A DNA stretch of 64,000 nucleotides, from contig OX465283.1 in assembly GCA_949987705.1 (NCBI GenBank), positions 74,905,720 to 74,969,719 on the forward strand. Direction: 5' to 3'. The position numbers and the translations under genes were made by a program. Source of the stretch: Thereva unica (Eukaryota; Arthropoda; Insecta; Diptera; Therevidae). Within the stretch, counting starts at the first letter, position 1, and every line of letters starts with the position of its first letter. The notes beneath the pieces are model-generated. The model was not told the origin of the DNA, ran no database searches, and saw nothing but the letters and a program-made list of their open reading frames with translations. Shown one piece after another: positions 1 to 9,992 of the stretch.

Positions 1-65
1 TTAACCAGTCTTAAGAGAATTTGACGAAGAATCTTATGATGTCTTAAGATCATTATAGTTAGGGC
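1..65 (-). repeat. Partial MITE copy, inverted, cut by the window edge
   Basis: These bases are the reverse complement of the first ~65 bases of the copy that starts at 71, so the window opens with a near-perfect palindrome of about 135 bp. The terminus reads GTTAGGGC toward base 65. No coding sequence. The rest of this copy lies outside the window. Confidence 0.8.
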
Positions 66-70
66 TATTA

Positions 71-627
71 GCCCTAACTATAATGATCTTAAGACGTCAT
101 AAGATTCTTCGTCAAATTCTCTTAAGACTGGTTAATTATCTGTCAAATCTTAAGCTCAGCTATAATAGCCTTAAGACGTTTTGACATTTGTAAAAGGTAA
201 ACAAACCGTGTCTGGGAAAGCGTCCAAAAAAAAGAGGAAATCAACAATAGTTTTAATGAAGAACTGATTGAATTAGTTCAAAACTGTTTTTTTATTGTCT
301 CTATTAATTTTTCTTACACAACACGATCTAGGTTTTCTTTTTATTTTTTCACATCTTCTACCAATTTCATTAATAACGCCAAATTTTTTAATAACTCCAA
401 ATTATCCATTTTGCAAAAAAACGTTTTCTGCAACTAGAAACACTAAAGAAAATTACACTTTTCTTATGATTGCTTAAGATTTGTACGCTCGTTACCGTAC
501 ATTAAAGACTTGACGAAAGATTGGAAAAGTTAACGAAAGATTGCTTAAGGCCATTATAGTTGGTATTATGACATTTCATAGGAGCGTAAAAAATCTTAAG
601 GTATCTTAAGACCATTATAGTTAGGGC
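71..627 (+). mobile_element. Non-autonomous TIR element, MITE family 1, copy 1
   Basis: The element starts GCCCTAACTATAATGATCTT and ends with a diverged inverted version, ACCATTATAGTTAGGGC. It contains repeated CTTAAG motifs and no credible reading frame. It is about 90% identical to 684-1238 over its length by eye. A 3-bp TTA/TAA sequence flanks it, but not as a clean direct duplication. The superfamily is not certain. Confidence 0.75.
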
Positions 628-683
628 TAATGTGTCACCCCATAATTTCCTTAACCATCATAATGAAAGTTACCATCATAATA

Positions 684-1238
684 GCCCTAACTATAATGAT
701 CTTAAGACATCATAAGATTCTTCGTCAAATTCTCTTAAGACTGGTTAATTATCTGTCAAATCTTAAGCTCAGCTATAATAGCCTTAAGACGTTTTGACAT
801 TTGTAAAAGGTAAACAAATCGAGCCTGGGAAAGCATCCAATAAATTAACAAAATGGAAATTAACTATAGTTTTAATGAAGAACTGATTGAATTAGTTCAA
901 AACTGTTTTTTTATTGTCTCTATTTATTTTTCTTACACAACACGATCTAAGTTTTTTTTTCACATTTTCTACCAATTTCACTAATAACGCCAAATTATTT
1001 AATAACTCCAAATTATTCATTTTGCAAAAAAACTTTTTCTGCAACTAGAAACACTAAAGAAAATTACACTTTTCTTATGATTGCTTAAGATTTGTACGCT
1101 CGTTACCGTACATTAAAGACTTGACGAAAGATTGGAAAAGTTAACGAAAGATTGCTTAAGGCCATTATAGTTGGTATTATGACATTTCATAGGAGCGTAA
1201 AAAATCTTAAGGTATCTTAAGACCATTATAGTTAGGGC
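684..1238 (+). mobile_element. Non-autonomous TIR element, MITE family 1, copy 2
   Basis: Second nearly full-length copy of the element at 71-627, in the same orientation and with the same termini. The 56-bp spacer between the copies and the right flank of this copy both contain AATGAAAGT and TGTGTCAC-like words, which suggests a shared older target sequence. The short frames inside it are chance frames. Confidence 0.75.
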
Positions 1239-1478
1239 TAATGAAAGTAGTAGTATAGTGTGTCACAGGTATTATTCTTGACCATGAAAACTGAAGACTA
1301 TAAAACAACAAGAAGGGTCCTGGGCGAATTTTAGCGTAGTGAAATTCAAGATGTGTGGAGAGCTCACGTTTTTGAAGATGTTTGTCCACTACATTAGGAA
1401 ACAGCGAATTTAATAGAGAAGGGGCAAGGAGTGAAAATTATCTGTTATCTAAAACAATATCTTGCCCCCACAAATTAA

Positions 1479-1652
1479 AGGCTCAAAAAGAACCAATCCG
1501 TTCCGTTCGTTTTTAAAAGTTGGAAATTTGACATTTCCATAAACTTTCCATGAGACGAACGGAACGGTAACCACAATCAAGCGGACGGAACGTCAAAAAA
1601 ACAAAGGGAAAACATGTGGAGCGGACAGAACGGATTGGCTCTGTTTGAGCCT
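1479..1652. mobile_element. MITE family 2 (AGGCTCAAA termini), copy 1
   Basis: Terminal repeats read AGGCTCAAAAAGAACCAATC on the left and, reverse-complemented, AGGCTCAAACAGAGCCAATC on the right. TAA flanks both ends (1476-1478 and 1653-1655), a 3-bp TSD as in PIF/Harbinger MITEs. The inner sequence repeats GGAACGG/GCGGACGGAACG words. A close copy lies at 52640-52801 and a diverged one ends at 4908. Confidence 0.8.
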
Positions 1653-1733
1653 TAACTTTTTACATCCAGCATTACAAAAAAACTTCAGCTGGGTCAGTTA
1701 ATTTAAACAGAGCCTGCGGTCAACACAGCCTTA

Positions 1734-1853
1734 GAATGCTCGCACACTGGATCAGAATTTGTACGAATTTGTGCGAATTCCGATGAAATAGCATACAATT
1801 TCATCAGAATTCGCACAAAATCGTACAAATTCTGATGCAGCGTGCGAGCAGCC
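1734..1853. mobile_element. Hairpin MITE with CGCAC-core TIR
   Basis: Almost the whole 120 bp is an inverted repeat with arms of about 55 bp around a 9-bp loop. The left arm starts GAATGCTCGCACACTGGATC and the right arm, reverse-complemented, starts GGCTGCTCGCACGCTGCATC. TTA flanks both sides (1731-1733 and 1854-1856). No coding capacity. Confidence 0.8.
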
Positions 1854-1885
1854 TTAACCTGAATTGGCTTTCTCTTGTCCTGGAT

Positions 1886-2645
1886 AATTTTTTATTTTTT
1901 TTAAATGATAGACTAGAGTCTCAGGAAAGGCCCTTTATACTGTGTTGACAATCTATTTTCTTCATATAGACCGGTTCTACACATTCAACTTTGCATTCCA
2001 CTTTTTGACGTTCAACTTTTTTTTCTCTTTCACTCCAATGCAAAATTTGAAACAGACTAAAGTTGAAAGGAATATGGAAAGCAGCTCAGAATGGAATGGA
2101 AATTTGCGTTCAACTTTTGTGTTTTCGTTCAACATTTTTATGAGTGTGCGAATATGTATGAGTATGAGTGTAGCAAAGAATGCCGAGATTTTCGATCTGC
2201 TTCTTGAATAGTTGAAAATGTGTAGACGCGAGCGACAGAATTGAACGTCAAAAAGTGGAATGCAAAGTTGAATGTGTAGAACCGGTCTTAGAGTGCAATG
2301 TCGAATAGCAGCTATATTCGCGGAAGGAAGGAACTGCCACAACCTACCCGCGATATTTTTTTAGTCCCCTACTCCCAACTGAGAAACAACTCGCTGGAGT
2401 GCTATGCCTCCTTAAACGAGTTGAATCTAATCAACCAACCGATGACACGCGCTTTGGTGAAGCGGGGAAGGGCTAAGGAAGGCTATGGCAGGAGGATTCA
2501 GGAATGTAAAGAGGGAAGAAAAAAGAAGGAAAGTTATGTTGGTGGGAAAGTGGAAAAGGCGAAGGACCGTGGATTGGCCGGGGTTCGAACCCGGGACCTA
2601 TGGGATGGTAGCCAGACGCCTTACTCCCTAACAACGGCATAAGCA
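1886..2645 (-). mobile_element. tRNA-derived SINE, copy 1, split by a MITE
   Basis: On the minus strand the element begins near 2645 with a tRNA-like head. It has a perfect B-box word GGTTCGAACCC (complement of 2584-2594) and a weak A box. It ends at a T-rich stretch near 1886-1900, which is its A-rich tail. The body matches the copy at 13888-14372 throughout, except that 1969-2287 is absent there. The head is tRNA-like but its arms do not fold as an intact tRNA, so this is a SINE and not a tRNA gene. Confidence 0.75.
1969..2287. mobile_element. MITE inserted in the SINE
   Basis: The arms GACCGGTTCTACACATTCAA (left) and the exact inverse at 2268-2287 give TIRs of roughly 50 bp with few mismatches. 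The homologous SINE at 13888 lacks this block, so the empty site is known. Flanks are ATA on the left and TTA on the right, an imperfect 3-bp TSD. Confidence 0.8.
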
Positions 2646-2812
2646 GATTTTTTTAGCTCTGTTAGCTAACATACATATTTCTGCTTTTTGGGTTAGATAA
2701 AATATAGCACAGCTCAATACTGTCAAAATTGATTCACTTAGCTTGTAAATTTTTATTGTAAGCAAATAACTCAGAAGATATAATTTTATTATCAATTTTT
2801 TAGCTTTATATT

Positions 2813-3755
2813 AGGGGTATTCATGTCACGTTTCGTAGTCTTCGTAGCCTTCGTAGTTTTGTAGTTCGTAGTTCTTCGTAGTTCATTTTCATACATTTGG
2901 AAACTACGAAGCTTCTTTGAAACTACGAAGCTGAAAAGCGTCTCAATTTCACTTCGTAGTTTCGTGGTTTGTGTTTTTGACAGCTATCAGCTGTGTTCAT
3001 TACGATTCGGGTGACACCAAAATTCAAACTTAAAGCGTTATGGGAACCGAAAAGAGCACGGTATGTGGTATCAGTACTTTGTATTGAATTAATAAATTTA
3101 TGTGTTTGCTTTCAGTTTAGGGAACGTAAAAAACCATCACCAATACCGAACATCTTTGCAACTTTACCTATCGAAGAACCTTCTCCATAACACCCCAAGC
3201 GATATAAAGCAATAGCTGTTTGTATTTCAATTGGAAATTGTCTGTTCGCATTTGGTCCATTGAACGCGGTATCGTTTTTTATGAGGTTTATTATGATGTC
3301 GAATGTACTCCAATTTACTCGAACCATTTCACGGAACCTGTTCGCATCTAGATTAGGCAGAACTTGACAGAGCATATCCCGGCTTTTAGATACTGAGCCA
3401 TGCTCAAAAGGTATTCCATAACGAAATGAGGATACAACCATATATTCAAAACAAAAATTATCCAACACTTCGTGGATTTCATTATCATTGTAATATAAAC
3501 TAAACGAATCTAAAACAACTTTATCCACCAACATATCCAATAATTTTTGTTTCTCACTTATTTTTGACATGTTTTCATAAATTTTCACTAAAACCATACA
3601 TTTGTCAACTGTTGCACGCACTGACATAGAGACATGTCAGTGGTCGCACGAATAAGCAACTGAAAAAATCTTAAAACGGACCTTCATGTCAACAAGCTAC
3701 GAACTACGAAATGGTGAAAACTACGAAGGCTACGAAACGTGACATGAATACCCCT
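2813..3755. mobile_element. Harbinger-derived TIR element with transposase remnant
   Basis: Both ends read AGGGGTATTCATGTCACG inward, and ATT flanks both sides (2810-2812 and 3756-3758). Subterminal regions on both arms hold repeated TTCGTAGTT/GAAACTACGAAG words. The interior carries the first part of a PIF/Harbinger transposase on the minus strand. The element is internally deleted, so it cannot be autonomous. Confidence 0.8.
3112..3627 (-). pseudogene. N-terminal fragment of PIF/Harbinger transposase
   Basis: A 171-residue frame is all that remains of a transposase that normally has 350-450 residues. The C-terminal half resembles the Harbinger N-terminal helix-turn-helix region. It has an RVNWSTFDIIINLI segment, then a stretch with PIEIQTAIALYRLGCYGEG and a KMFGIGDGFLRSL helix, in the order seen in HARBI1-like proteins. 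The catalytic DDE region that should follow is missing. The open frame inside a deleted element may reflect recent activity or chance. The assignment rests on motif order seen by eye. Confidence 0.7.
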
Positions 3756-3758
3756 ATT

Positions 3759-4724
3759 ATTTTTAAAATGAGAATTGTTATTAGTTGTCAAATGTGAACT
3801 ATCAAATGACATGCTAGTAACGATGTTAACAGCGGTAGTTTAATAGAGTTAAAATAATTCGGGCCTAAACGCGCTCTAATACTGGTAAAATCGGTTTTAT
3901 AGGAAAGAAGCGAAGAAAAGAATGGCCTTGCACCCGCTTTGACAGTAAAGTCACATAAGTAATATAATTTTGTTTATTAATTTTTTTTGCAAAATAGAAA
4001 ATTGCGGTCAAAAAGTAATTTAAAGGGTTTAAAGCAACTTCACCAACAACTTTGCACGAGTACGCAGAGCAGCAAAAGTTATTTTTCTTCTTTTTCCAAT
4101 TGTCAAATCGAAAACAGCAAATATCGATATTTGATTTCTGAAAGCTTTATTCGGAAAATACTAGTTTTTGAGATACTTAAGCTTTGTCCGTCGTCGTCCG
4201 TCGTTCGTCGTCGAATTTTGTTCTTTAAGTGTATGAAAAAAAAATTGTTTGTTTTTCAGAGGTCTTAAAAATGTTACTGTAATTTTTGAATAATTAAATA
4301 AAGTACAACTAAAAATACCCATCTTTATTGAAAAACCTTTTAATAACCAGTAATGTAAGGTACCAGGTGCGTGCAGTTTATATTTTATATAAAAAAATAC
4401 TTTTTGAAATACACGTCGTTTCGACGGATGGTTAGCTTAAATGGTGTACGCCAGAAGGTTAGCTATCTAGGGTTAAGTAGTCTTCGAACACATTGGTATG
4501 TAATACTTGTCTCAAAGGCATATATTTCCAGAAGTATTAGTTGTGTTAGCTCAACCTGGAGCAGAAAATTCAACAATTTGCTTTCTTTGAGACTTTTCGA
4601 CAGATCTTTTCTGCTCCTATTTGCCTTGCTCTGTGTTTGTTGAGGTTACTCTGGGTTGAAAATTCTCACTTTTTCTGCTCCATCAAATTCTGCTCCGAGC
4701 GTTTTTTGTTTGTTATTTTGGACA
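3759..4724. other. No gene recognised
   Basis: AT-rich intergenic sequence. The short open frames here have no recognisable motif. At roughly 4553-4703 several GGAGCAGAA/TTCTGCTCC words occur in both orientations, which could be a worn small inverted-repeat element, but I cannot define its ends. Confidence 0.5.
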
Positions 4725-4908
4725 TTTCGTCCACTTGATTGTGGCTACCGCTTCGTTCGTCCCATGGAGATTTTATGGAAATGTCAAGACAGACGGAACG
4801 AACGAATGTAAAAACAGACGGAACGAACGGAATCAAGCGGACGGAACGTCAAACATAACAAAGAAAAACGTACGGAGCGGACGGTACGGTTTGGTTCTTT
4901 TTGAGCCT
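4725..4908. mobile_element. MITE family 2, diverged copy
   Basis: The right part matches 1479-1652: ATCAAGCGGACGGAACGTCA followed by the terminus GGTTCTTTTTGAGCCT. The left terminus has decayed and I cannot place it exactly. Internal GACGGAACGAACG words are duplicated. The right flank is TTA. Confidence 0.65.
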
Positions 4909-4934
4909 TTAATTCTCTTTTGTTATTTTTTTAA

Positions 4935-5151
4935 GGCTGTGTGCGAAACCGGGTAATTCCTTGCTAATTCTAGTACGTTTTCATTTAGTAAATTTTCGAA
5001 CTTGCTAATTCTTCTTCTTCTCTTGCTTAATATTTGACATATTTGTGCAGGAGTTGCTACTGGTGGGTTTCGCACAGTACTGGAATTAGACTGGGAAGCT
5101 TCCAAAAATTCTGGAAGTTTAGCAAGGAATTAGCCGGTTTCGCACACAGCC
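4935..5151. mobile_element. MITE with GGCTGTGTGCGAAACC termini
   Basis: Left end GGCTGTGTGCGAAACCGGGT and right end, reverse-complemented, GGCTGTGTGCGAAACCGGCT are followed by a shared TAATTCCTTGCTAA segment, giving TIRs of about 35 bp. Flanks are TAA (left) and TTA (right). The element abuts the next one with only the TTA triplet between them. Confidence 0.8.
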
Positions 5152-5154
5152 TTA

Positions 5155-5511
5155 AGGTACCTTTACATTATATGACTTGTCATATGACTTTACTCTCAAT
5201 GAAGTCAAACCTAACAATGACATTTGTTTTTGACATGACATACGACATTCTGTCAAATTTTGTTTTGAATATTCTCTGTTTTGACTTGATTTATCATATG
5301 ATTTTTCTATCAAAATTACAAGTTGATAATCTATCTTGCGTCGTATTGTGTTCACAGTTAATTTTGACAAGTCATAACAGAAATATTCAAAGCAAATTTT
5401 GACAGATAGTCGTATGACATGTCAAAAACAAATGTCATTTGACATTTTATGTTAGCTTTGACTTTATTGACAGTAAAGTCATATGACAAGTCATATAATG
5501 TAAAGGTGCCT
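5155..5511. mobile_element. MITE with AGGTACCTTTACATTATATG termini
   Basis: The left arm AGGTACCTTTACATTATATG pairs with the right arm, whose reverse complement is AGGCACCTTTACATTATATG. TTA flanks both sides (5152-5154 and 5512-5514), a clean 3-bp TSD. The interior is rich in TGACATATGAC-like words in both orientations, so much of it can fold on itself. The small frames inside come from this repeat structure. Confidence 0.8.
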
Positions 5512-5803
5512 TTAGTAAGTAAAATCAACCCAATTGGAAAATACATCATTTGTGATGTAATCGTGGTTTGATTTTTAAACCGGTTTAGAATCTGATTTAT
5601 CCTTCCTTGTAAATGTTTAGTGAGCTTTTCCGAAAGCATATTGGGGAGCTTTTCTACAATTTGATGTCAAAATCTAGAAATTTTTGCGTTCAATCAGCAG
5701 AAAATTTTTATTATTTTTCCACTGCCCTGTTATTTGCTGTTTATAAATACGCGACTAACAGTCATAAAAGGCTAATTTTGCATTACAAAATTTTGTTACA
5801 AGT

Positions 5804-6628
5804 ATGGGAAGTATTGATAAGGCATGTATTTCTGGATTTTTATGCCGATTATGCTCGGAAATGCATCGAACAGTAATTCATATATACGGTGACCAGGGCC
5901 GAAAACATGGTTTAGTTGAGAAAATAAATGGATATCTTCCAATAACTGTGAGTTTGATTGATTGTTGTAAGAACGCACTTAATCCTCTTGATTTTTAGAT
6001 ATCACCGACAGATCCATTGCCAAAAACAATATGCGAGACGTGCCTTCGTCGAGTTGAGCAACATTACGAACTTCTTTTAAGGTTGGCTCGGTATAGGGAA
6101 AATAGATCCCCAAATAGATGTCGCAATAGAGATACTACAGATAGACAAACTAGATCATCAAATCGTGGTACGGATAGAATAACTAGATCATCTAATAGAA
6201 CTAGTGTTTATAATTCTGCACGAGAATTTGGGGTGCAGGATGGTATTGATACTGATAGAACTAGATCATCAAATAGAATATTTCGACGGCGCTTCCTTAG
6301 GCTACGAACAAGACAAACGCAAGCAACTGCGATTTTTACAAATGCAAATATATCAAGCAGCACATCGTCGGCTACTTCAAACAATACATCCATTAATTCT
6401 AGCAATTCTACCCGCAGATCTACACATCCACCACCGGCAACAGCTACATTTCCAAGCAGTAGCAACAATATAGCTGTTTTCTCAGAAAGTGATGATACTG
6501 ATTCGCTAGAACTGGAACCTACTAATGGTAATATTAATGTACAAGCTATCGTTAATAGTAATGAATCAAGCTCAAATCCTATAGTTACAAGAAAACGAAC
6601 TGGTCCATCAAGTTCTCCTCCATTGTAG
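5804..6628 (+). CDS. ZAD-domain protein (zinc-finger-associated domain), two exons
   Basis: The only convincing host gene in the window. Exon 1 is 5804-5947 and exon 2 is 5999-6628, joined in phase 0 across a 51-bp intron with GTGAGT donor and TTTTTAG acceptor, giving 257 residues. The N-terminus carries a C-x2-C pair (FLCRLC, residues 14 and 17) and, after the splice, a second pair (ICETC), the four-cysteine zinc site of the ZAD fold. ZAD mediates dimerisation in insect zinc-finger transcription factors. No C2H2 finger follows. Instead there is a basic region with TRSSNR repeated three times and a Ser/Thr/Asn-rich tail ending RKRTGPSSSPPL. It is either a ZAD-only protein or one whose fingers lie in exons I cannot see. 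A DNA-related nuclear role is inference. The start was chosen as the first ATG in frame with the first cysteine pair. Confidence 0.75.
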
Positions 6629-7303
6629 TCTTTAATAATTTATATAATATTTGGCCATTTATGAGTATAATATATTCATTAATAATTTTCCTAAACATAA
6701 TTTTTCAACAATCATTTTTATTTCGTATAAGATTAGTCAAACCTGAATTTTATTATTGGGCTTGATAAATTATTTTAGAGTAACTACATGAATTATTTTC
6801 CTTAATAGATTTTACATATAAAAAAAAGAATATGGGCTAGATACATTTTTTTATATTTTGTAAGAAACCATGATCAATTCGTCTTGTTTTAAGTGTGGCA
6901 TGGACTGTGCCCCTCGTAATACACCAAATGGACGATGCTTATCTTAGTTTGTGGCAGTTTTAGTAATTCCAAATAGAATATACATACATAGTTTATAAAG
7001 GATGTCATAACGAAGAAATCTCATTAAATTCTAGCTAATTAGGCTGTGAAGAACTTGTGAAAATGTTTTTATTTAGGAGCAATACATATATTGACATCAC
7101 ATGCATAAGTTTATAAGTTTCTTTATTGAAATCAATTCTTTTCGTTTTTGTTTTGTTTTTTTTTTGTATATCGAGGTAGTATTATTGTTTGTCCCTACTA
7201 TATTTTTTATTATAAAAACATTCAATAGGAATTTTAAAGAAAAGTATATTCATGTTTTTTGTTTTACCTATAGAAATTCTTATTATATGTTCTGGGGCAT
7301 TCT

Positions 7304-7309
7304 AATAAA
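7304..7309 (+). terminator. Possible poly(A) signal of the ZAD gene
   Basis: AATAAA is the first canonical hexamer I noticed downstream of the ZAD stop codon, about 675 bp away. The sequence between is AT-rich without coding signal and would be a long 3' UTR. Position and strand are the only support. Confidence 0.3.
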
Positions 7310-7689
7310 AGTACTTAAGTACCGAATCGTCACTTACGTTCTAACTTGTTCTATGTAGCAATCTCAAATCTGTTGGTACTTCATATTAGACAGCTACAAT
7401 CTCATCTCTAAAATTTCCTGTAATGTGAATTAAAATGATTTATCTGAATTAAACAAGTGGATTCTCGTCCAAGCAACCTTTTACGTGATTCATATGAAAC
7501 AAGTGCCCCTTTGAACTGTAATCCATTCTTCATGTTCCTAGTGAAAATCCAAACCACAAAGTTTAGGTTACCTTACTTGGAATGGCTTGCCCATCTAGGA
7601 AGAGGGATATGGGTCTTTTGTAGCAAAGAATATTGCTTTTGATTTGTTACTACATATTTATGAGTAATTTTTTGTCCAAGACGAATTTG
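7310..7689. other. No gene recognised
   Basis: AT-rich sequence between the ZAD gene and LINE remnants. The frame at 7457-7642 has no motif I know. Confidence 0.45.
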
Positions 7690-7959
7690 CCAAAATGATT
7701 TAAGGCCAATTGGGTTTTAGTTTCAACTCTGTTTCGACATTCCCCACCAGCAACAATGCAAAAATCGCCTACGAATTGGAATAACTCCACTCCCCACGAG
7801 TGAATCTACATATTGAAAATAGTTGGGCTGAGTGAGCTCGCTTGAGGAATTTCCCACCAAATTTTACAGTTTTTTTGCCAATGCCAATTGTTCTTTCAGC
7901 GAAAAATTATGATTATCCAGTTGATAAAAGTTAAAGGAATTTGAAAATGTAAAGTGTGT
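7690..7959 (-). pseudogene. Non-LTR retrotransposon RT fragment
   Basis: On the minus strand the sequence resembles the region of the LINE at 10858-11295 around its catalytic motif. Complemented, 7755-7785 reads like a decayed FADD-type segment (FVGDFCIVAG). The LEISLSSLSP-like upstream block is also recognisable through frame breaks. The copy is interrupted at 7960-7967 by the hAT element that follows. Confidence 0.5.
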
Positions 7960-7967
7960 AGTGTACA

Positions 7968-9573
7968 CAGGGCCGTAACGTGGATTTTGTGGGCCCTGGG
8001 CAAGACCTTCAAATTAGGCCCCCCTCAATAAAAAAAATTGAGAAAAAACTTACCATGGCTATAGTTCCTGTTCTTTCACATTTTTAAAGTTTAGTAGGTA
8101 TATCACTTAATAAATAAACACAAAATAAGGAATCTTTAAATTGGTCCTGTCCATATTTTTTGTAAATTTTTTTTTATTTTATATTTATGAAGAAAAACGA
8201 ATTAAAAATTTATTTAAATTGCATTCTTCTTGCTTTTTTCTCCGCAAACTCATCAATTATATTATTAAAATCTATTTCTTGCACTATGTTAGATTCAATT
8301 GATATAATAGACAGGTTCGACAAACGCTGTTGTAAGAGCGACGATCTTAAATAGTTTTTAATTAACTTCAGTTTACTAAAACTTCTCTCGCAAGAAGCGG
8401 TGGTGACTGGTAGGGTTAGAAATATTCTTAAAGCAGCCACCATGTTTTGGTACGATTCGACTAATTCGAAATCATGTATAGTCTTGTAATATATTTAGAG
8501 GAGTGGTTTCTTTCAAATTTTCCACCAGCCCACATACTTGAAATTTAAAACTTTCATTCTCACAGCTTAATTCGTGACTATTCAAATCTTTATCATATTT
8601 TCTGGATAAATCTGCCGCCGCCTTTTGTAATTCAACAACGCTCATTGATTCTAATGACGAGCCAAAAAGAAAAGAAAAATCTTCACAATTTCTCTGTGAA
8701 CCTTCACGGATGCACGATTTTTGAATGAAGAAGATTTATGAATGAAGTCACAAGAGACTTAGACTTCATTTGTGTCTACCAAGATAGAGGGTTAATGATA
8801 GAGGGATAGAGGGTGAAAATGTTTGTTACTAGCCTTTTTCCCGGTATTTGCAAAATATAGTGATAGAACATATTAAAAATCACTTCATTTGGTGAAAATT
8901 CAGAGTTTGAACTAAAATAGCCTGAAAATAAACTTGGTTGGCCAAAAGTACAAAAGATCATGATAATATATATATATATATTATATTCGTAAAGTTCAAT
9001 TAAAACCCTTGCGATTTCATGTAAAACAAAATTTTTTGAGGTATACACATTTTGAGATATTTTAAGTTGAAAAAAGCTGTTTTTTTTTTTTTTTTTTTTT
9101 TTAAACGCCATTTGAACCATTAGATCTAAAAATTTCGCTTCGACAATGTCATAAATCGATTACATAAAATTTCCTATCAGAATAGTGTATTTTTACATTT
9201 TTTACTGTTCACTATTTGCAAATTTAGAAGAAAATTCAACTATTGTGAATTCTGACTTCGATAAAAACATAAAATAAAAAATCGATTATAAAAATCAATA
9301 GAATCAACGAAAAAATCTTATATTTGGCAAAATTTGTTGTTTTTAAGTGCAGAAAACGCCAGTGAAGTTGAATTTAAAGTCCGTGATGGGCGGGTGGACA
9401 CTCATGCTGAGTTGGCATGGAATTACCCATATGTGATTTGGAATATTCATTAAAATACGAATGAAAATAATTGAGATAATTTTTTATCGGGGTTTCCTGG
9501 GCCCCTCTGGGGCCCCCCTGGGCCCAGGACCCTGGGCAAGTGCCCCTATTGCCCCTGCCTAGTTACGGCCCTG
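7968..9573. mobile_element. hAT element relic with perfect 8-bp TSD
   Basis: The left end is CAGGGCCGTAACGTGG and the right end, reverse-complemented, is CAGGGCCGTAACTAGG. AGTGTACA stands on both sides (7960-7967 and 9574-9581), the 8-bp duplication expected of hAT. Both subterminal regions carry GGGCCC/GGGGCCCCC-rich sequence. The interior holds a decayed transposase on the minus strand. The 1.6-kb length is short for an autonomous hAT, so the element is deleted. Confidence 0.85.
8210..8770 (-). pseudogene. hAT transposase, C-terminal dimerisation region and upstream scraps
   Basis: The 77-residue frame at 8210-8443 reads IFLTLPVTTASCERSFSKL followed by KNYLRSSLLQQRLSNLSIISIE. This is the hAT C-terminal dimerisation domain as found in ZMYM1-like insect repeats (TxxCERSFSxLKxIKxxLRxxxxQxRL). 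Upstream (8450-8770, minus strand) further hAT-like codons can be followed only through stops. The catalytic core cannot be traced. Dead copy inside the element with the AGTGTACA duplication. Confidence 0.75.
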
Positions 9574-9581
9574 AGTGTACA

Positions 9582-9992
9582 AGAGAGATAGATCGACTCT
9601 GTTGTTGTTTTTAACTCTTTACTAGCAAAAAAGCTAGTGAACCCAATAGGGGGTTGCTTACTGGTCTAGCCTTGCAGCCATAATTACCATTTTACTTGAT
9701 TATCAATATACAGAATTGTCCAAAAAATTTATCTCTTTCTCTGAGTAATCTCATCCGTACTGCCGGCCAAACAGGAGGGCGTTGTAAATTTATTTGTTTT
9801 CGTCTATATAACTAATGATCTTAATATCTCATGCCATAATTTTAGCTTAAAGAAAACCATTCCGCATTTGAAACCTTGTGATAAGTATTTTTTAATTAAC
9901 TGCTGTTGACCGAGTGTCGCTGGCAAGCAACTTCAGTAAACTGTTGGAAAGATTGATCGCTGGATGTCTGATTCGTCTTGACGTCTTGAAAT
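9582..9992. other. No gene recognised (LINE-flanking sequence)
   Basis: Right flank of the hAT insertion. It is probably the continuation of the LINE remnant at 7690, but I cannot follow a reading frame. Confidence 0.35.

Noticed and set aside
5152..5639. Overlapping 70-120 residue frames on both strands
   Set aside because: Products of the TGACATATGAC-rich MITE and its right flank; no family resemblance.
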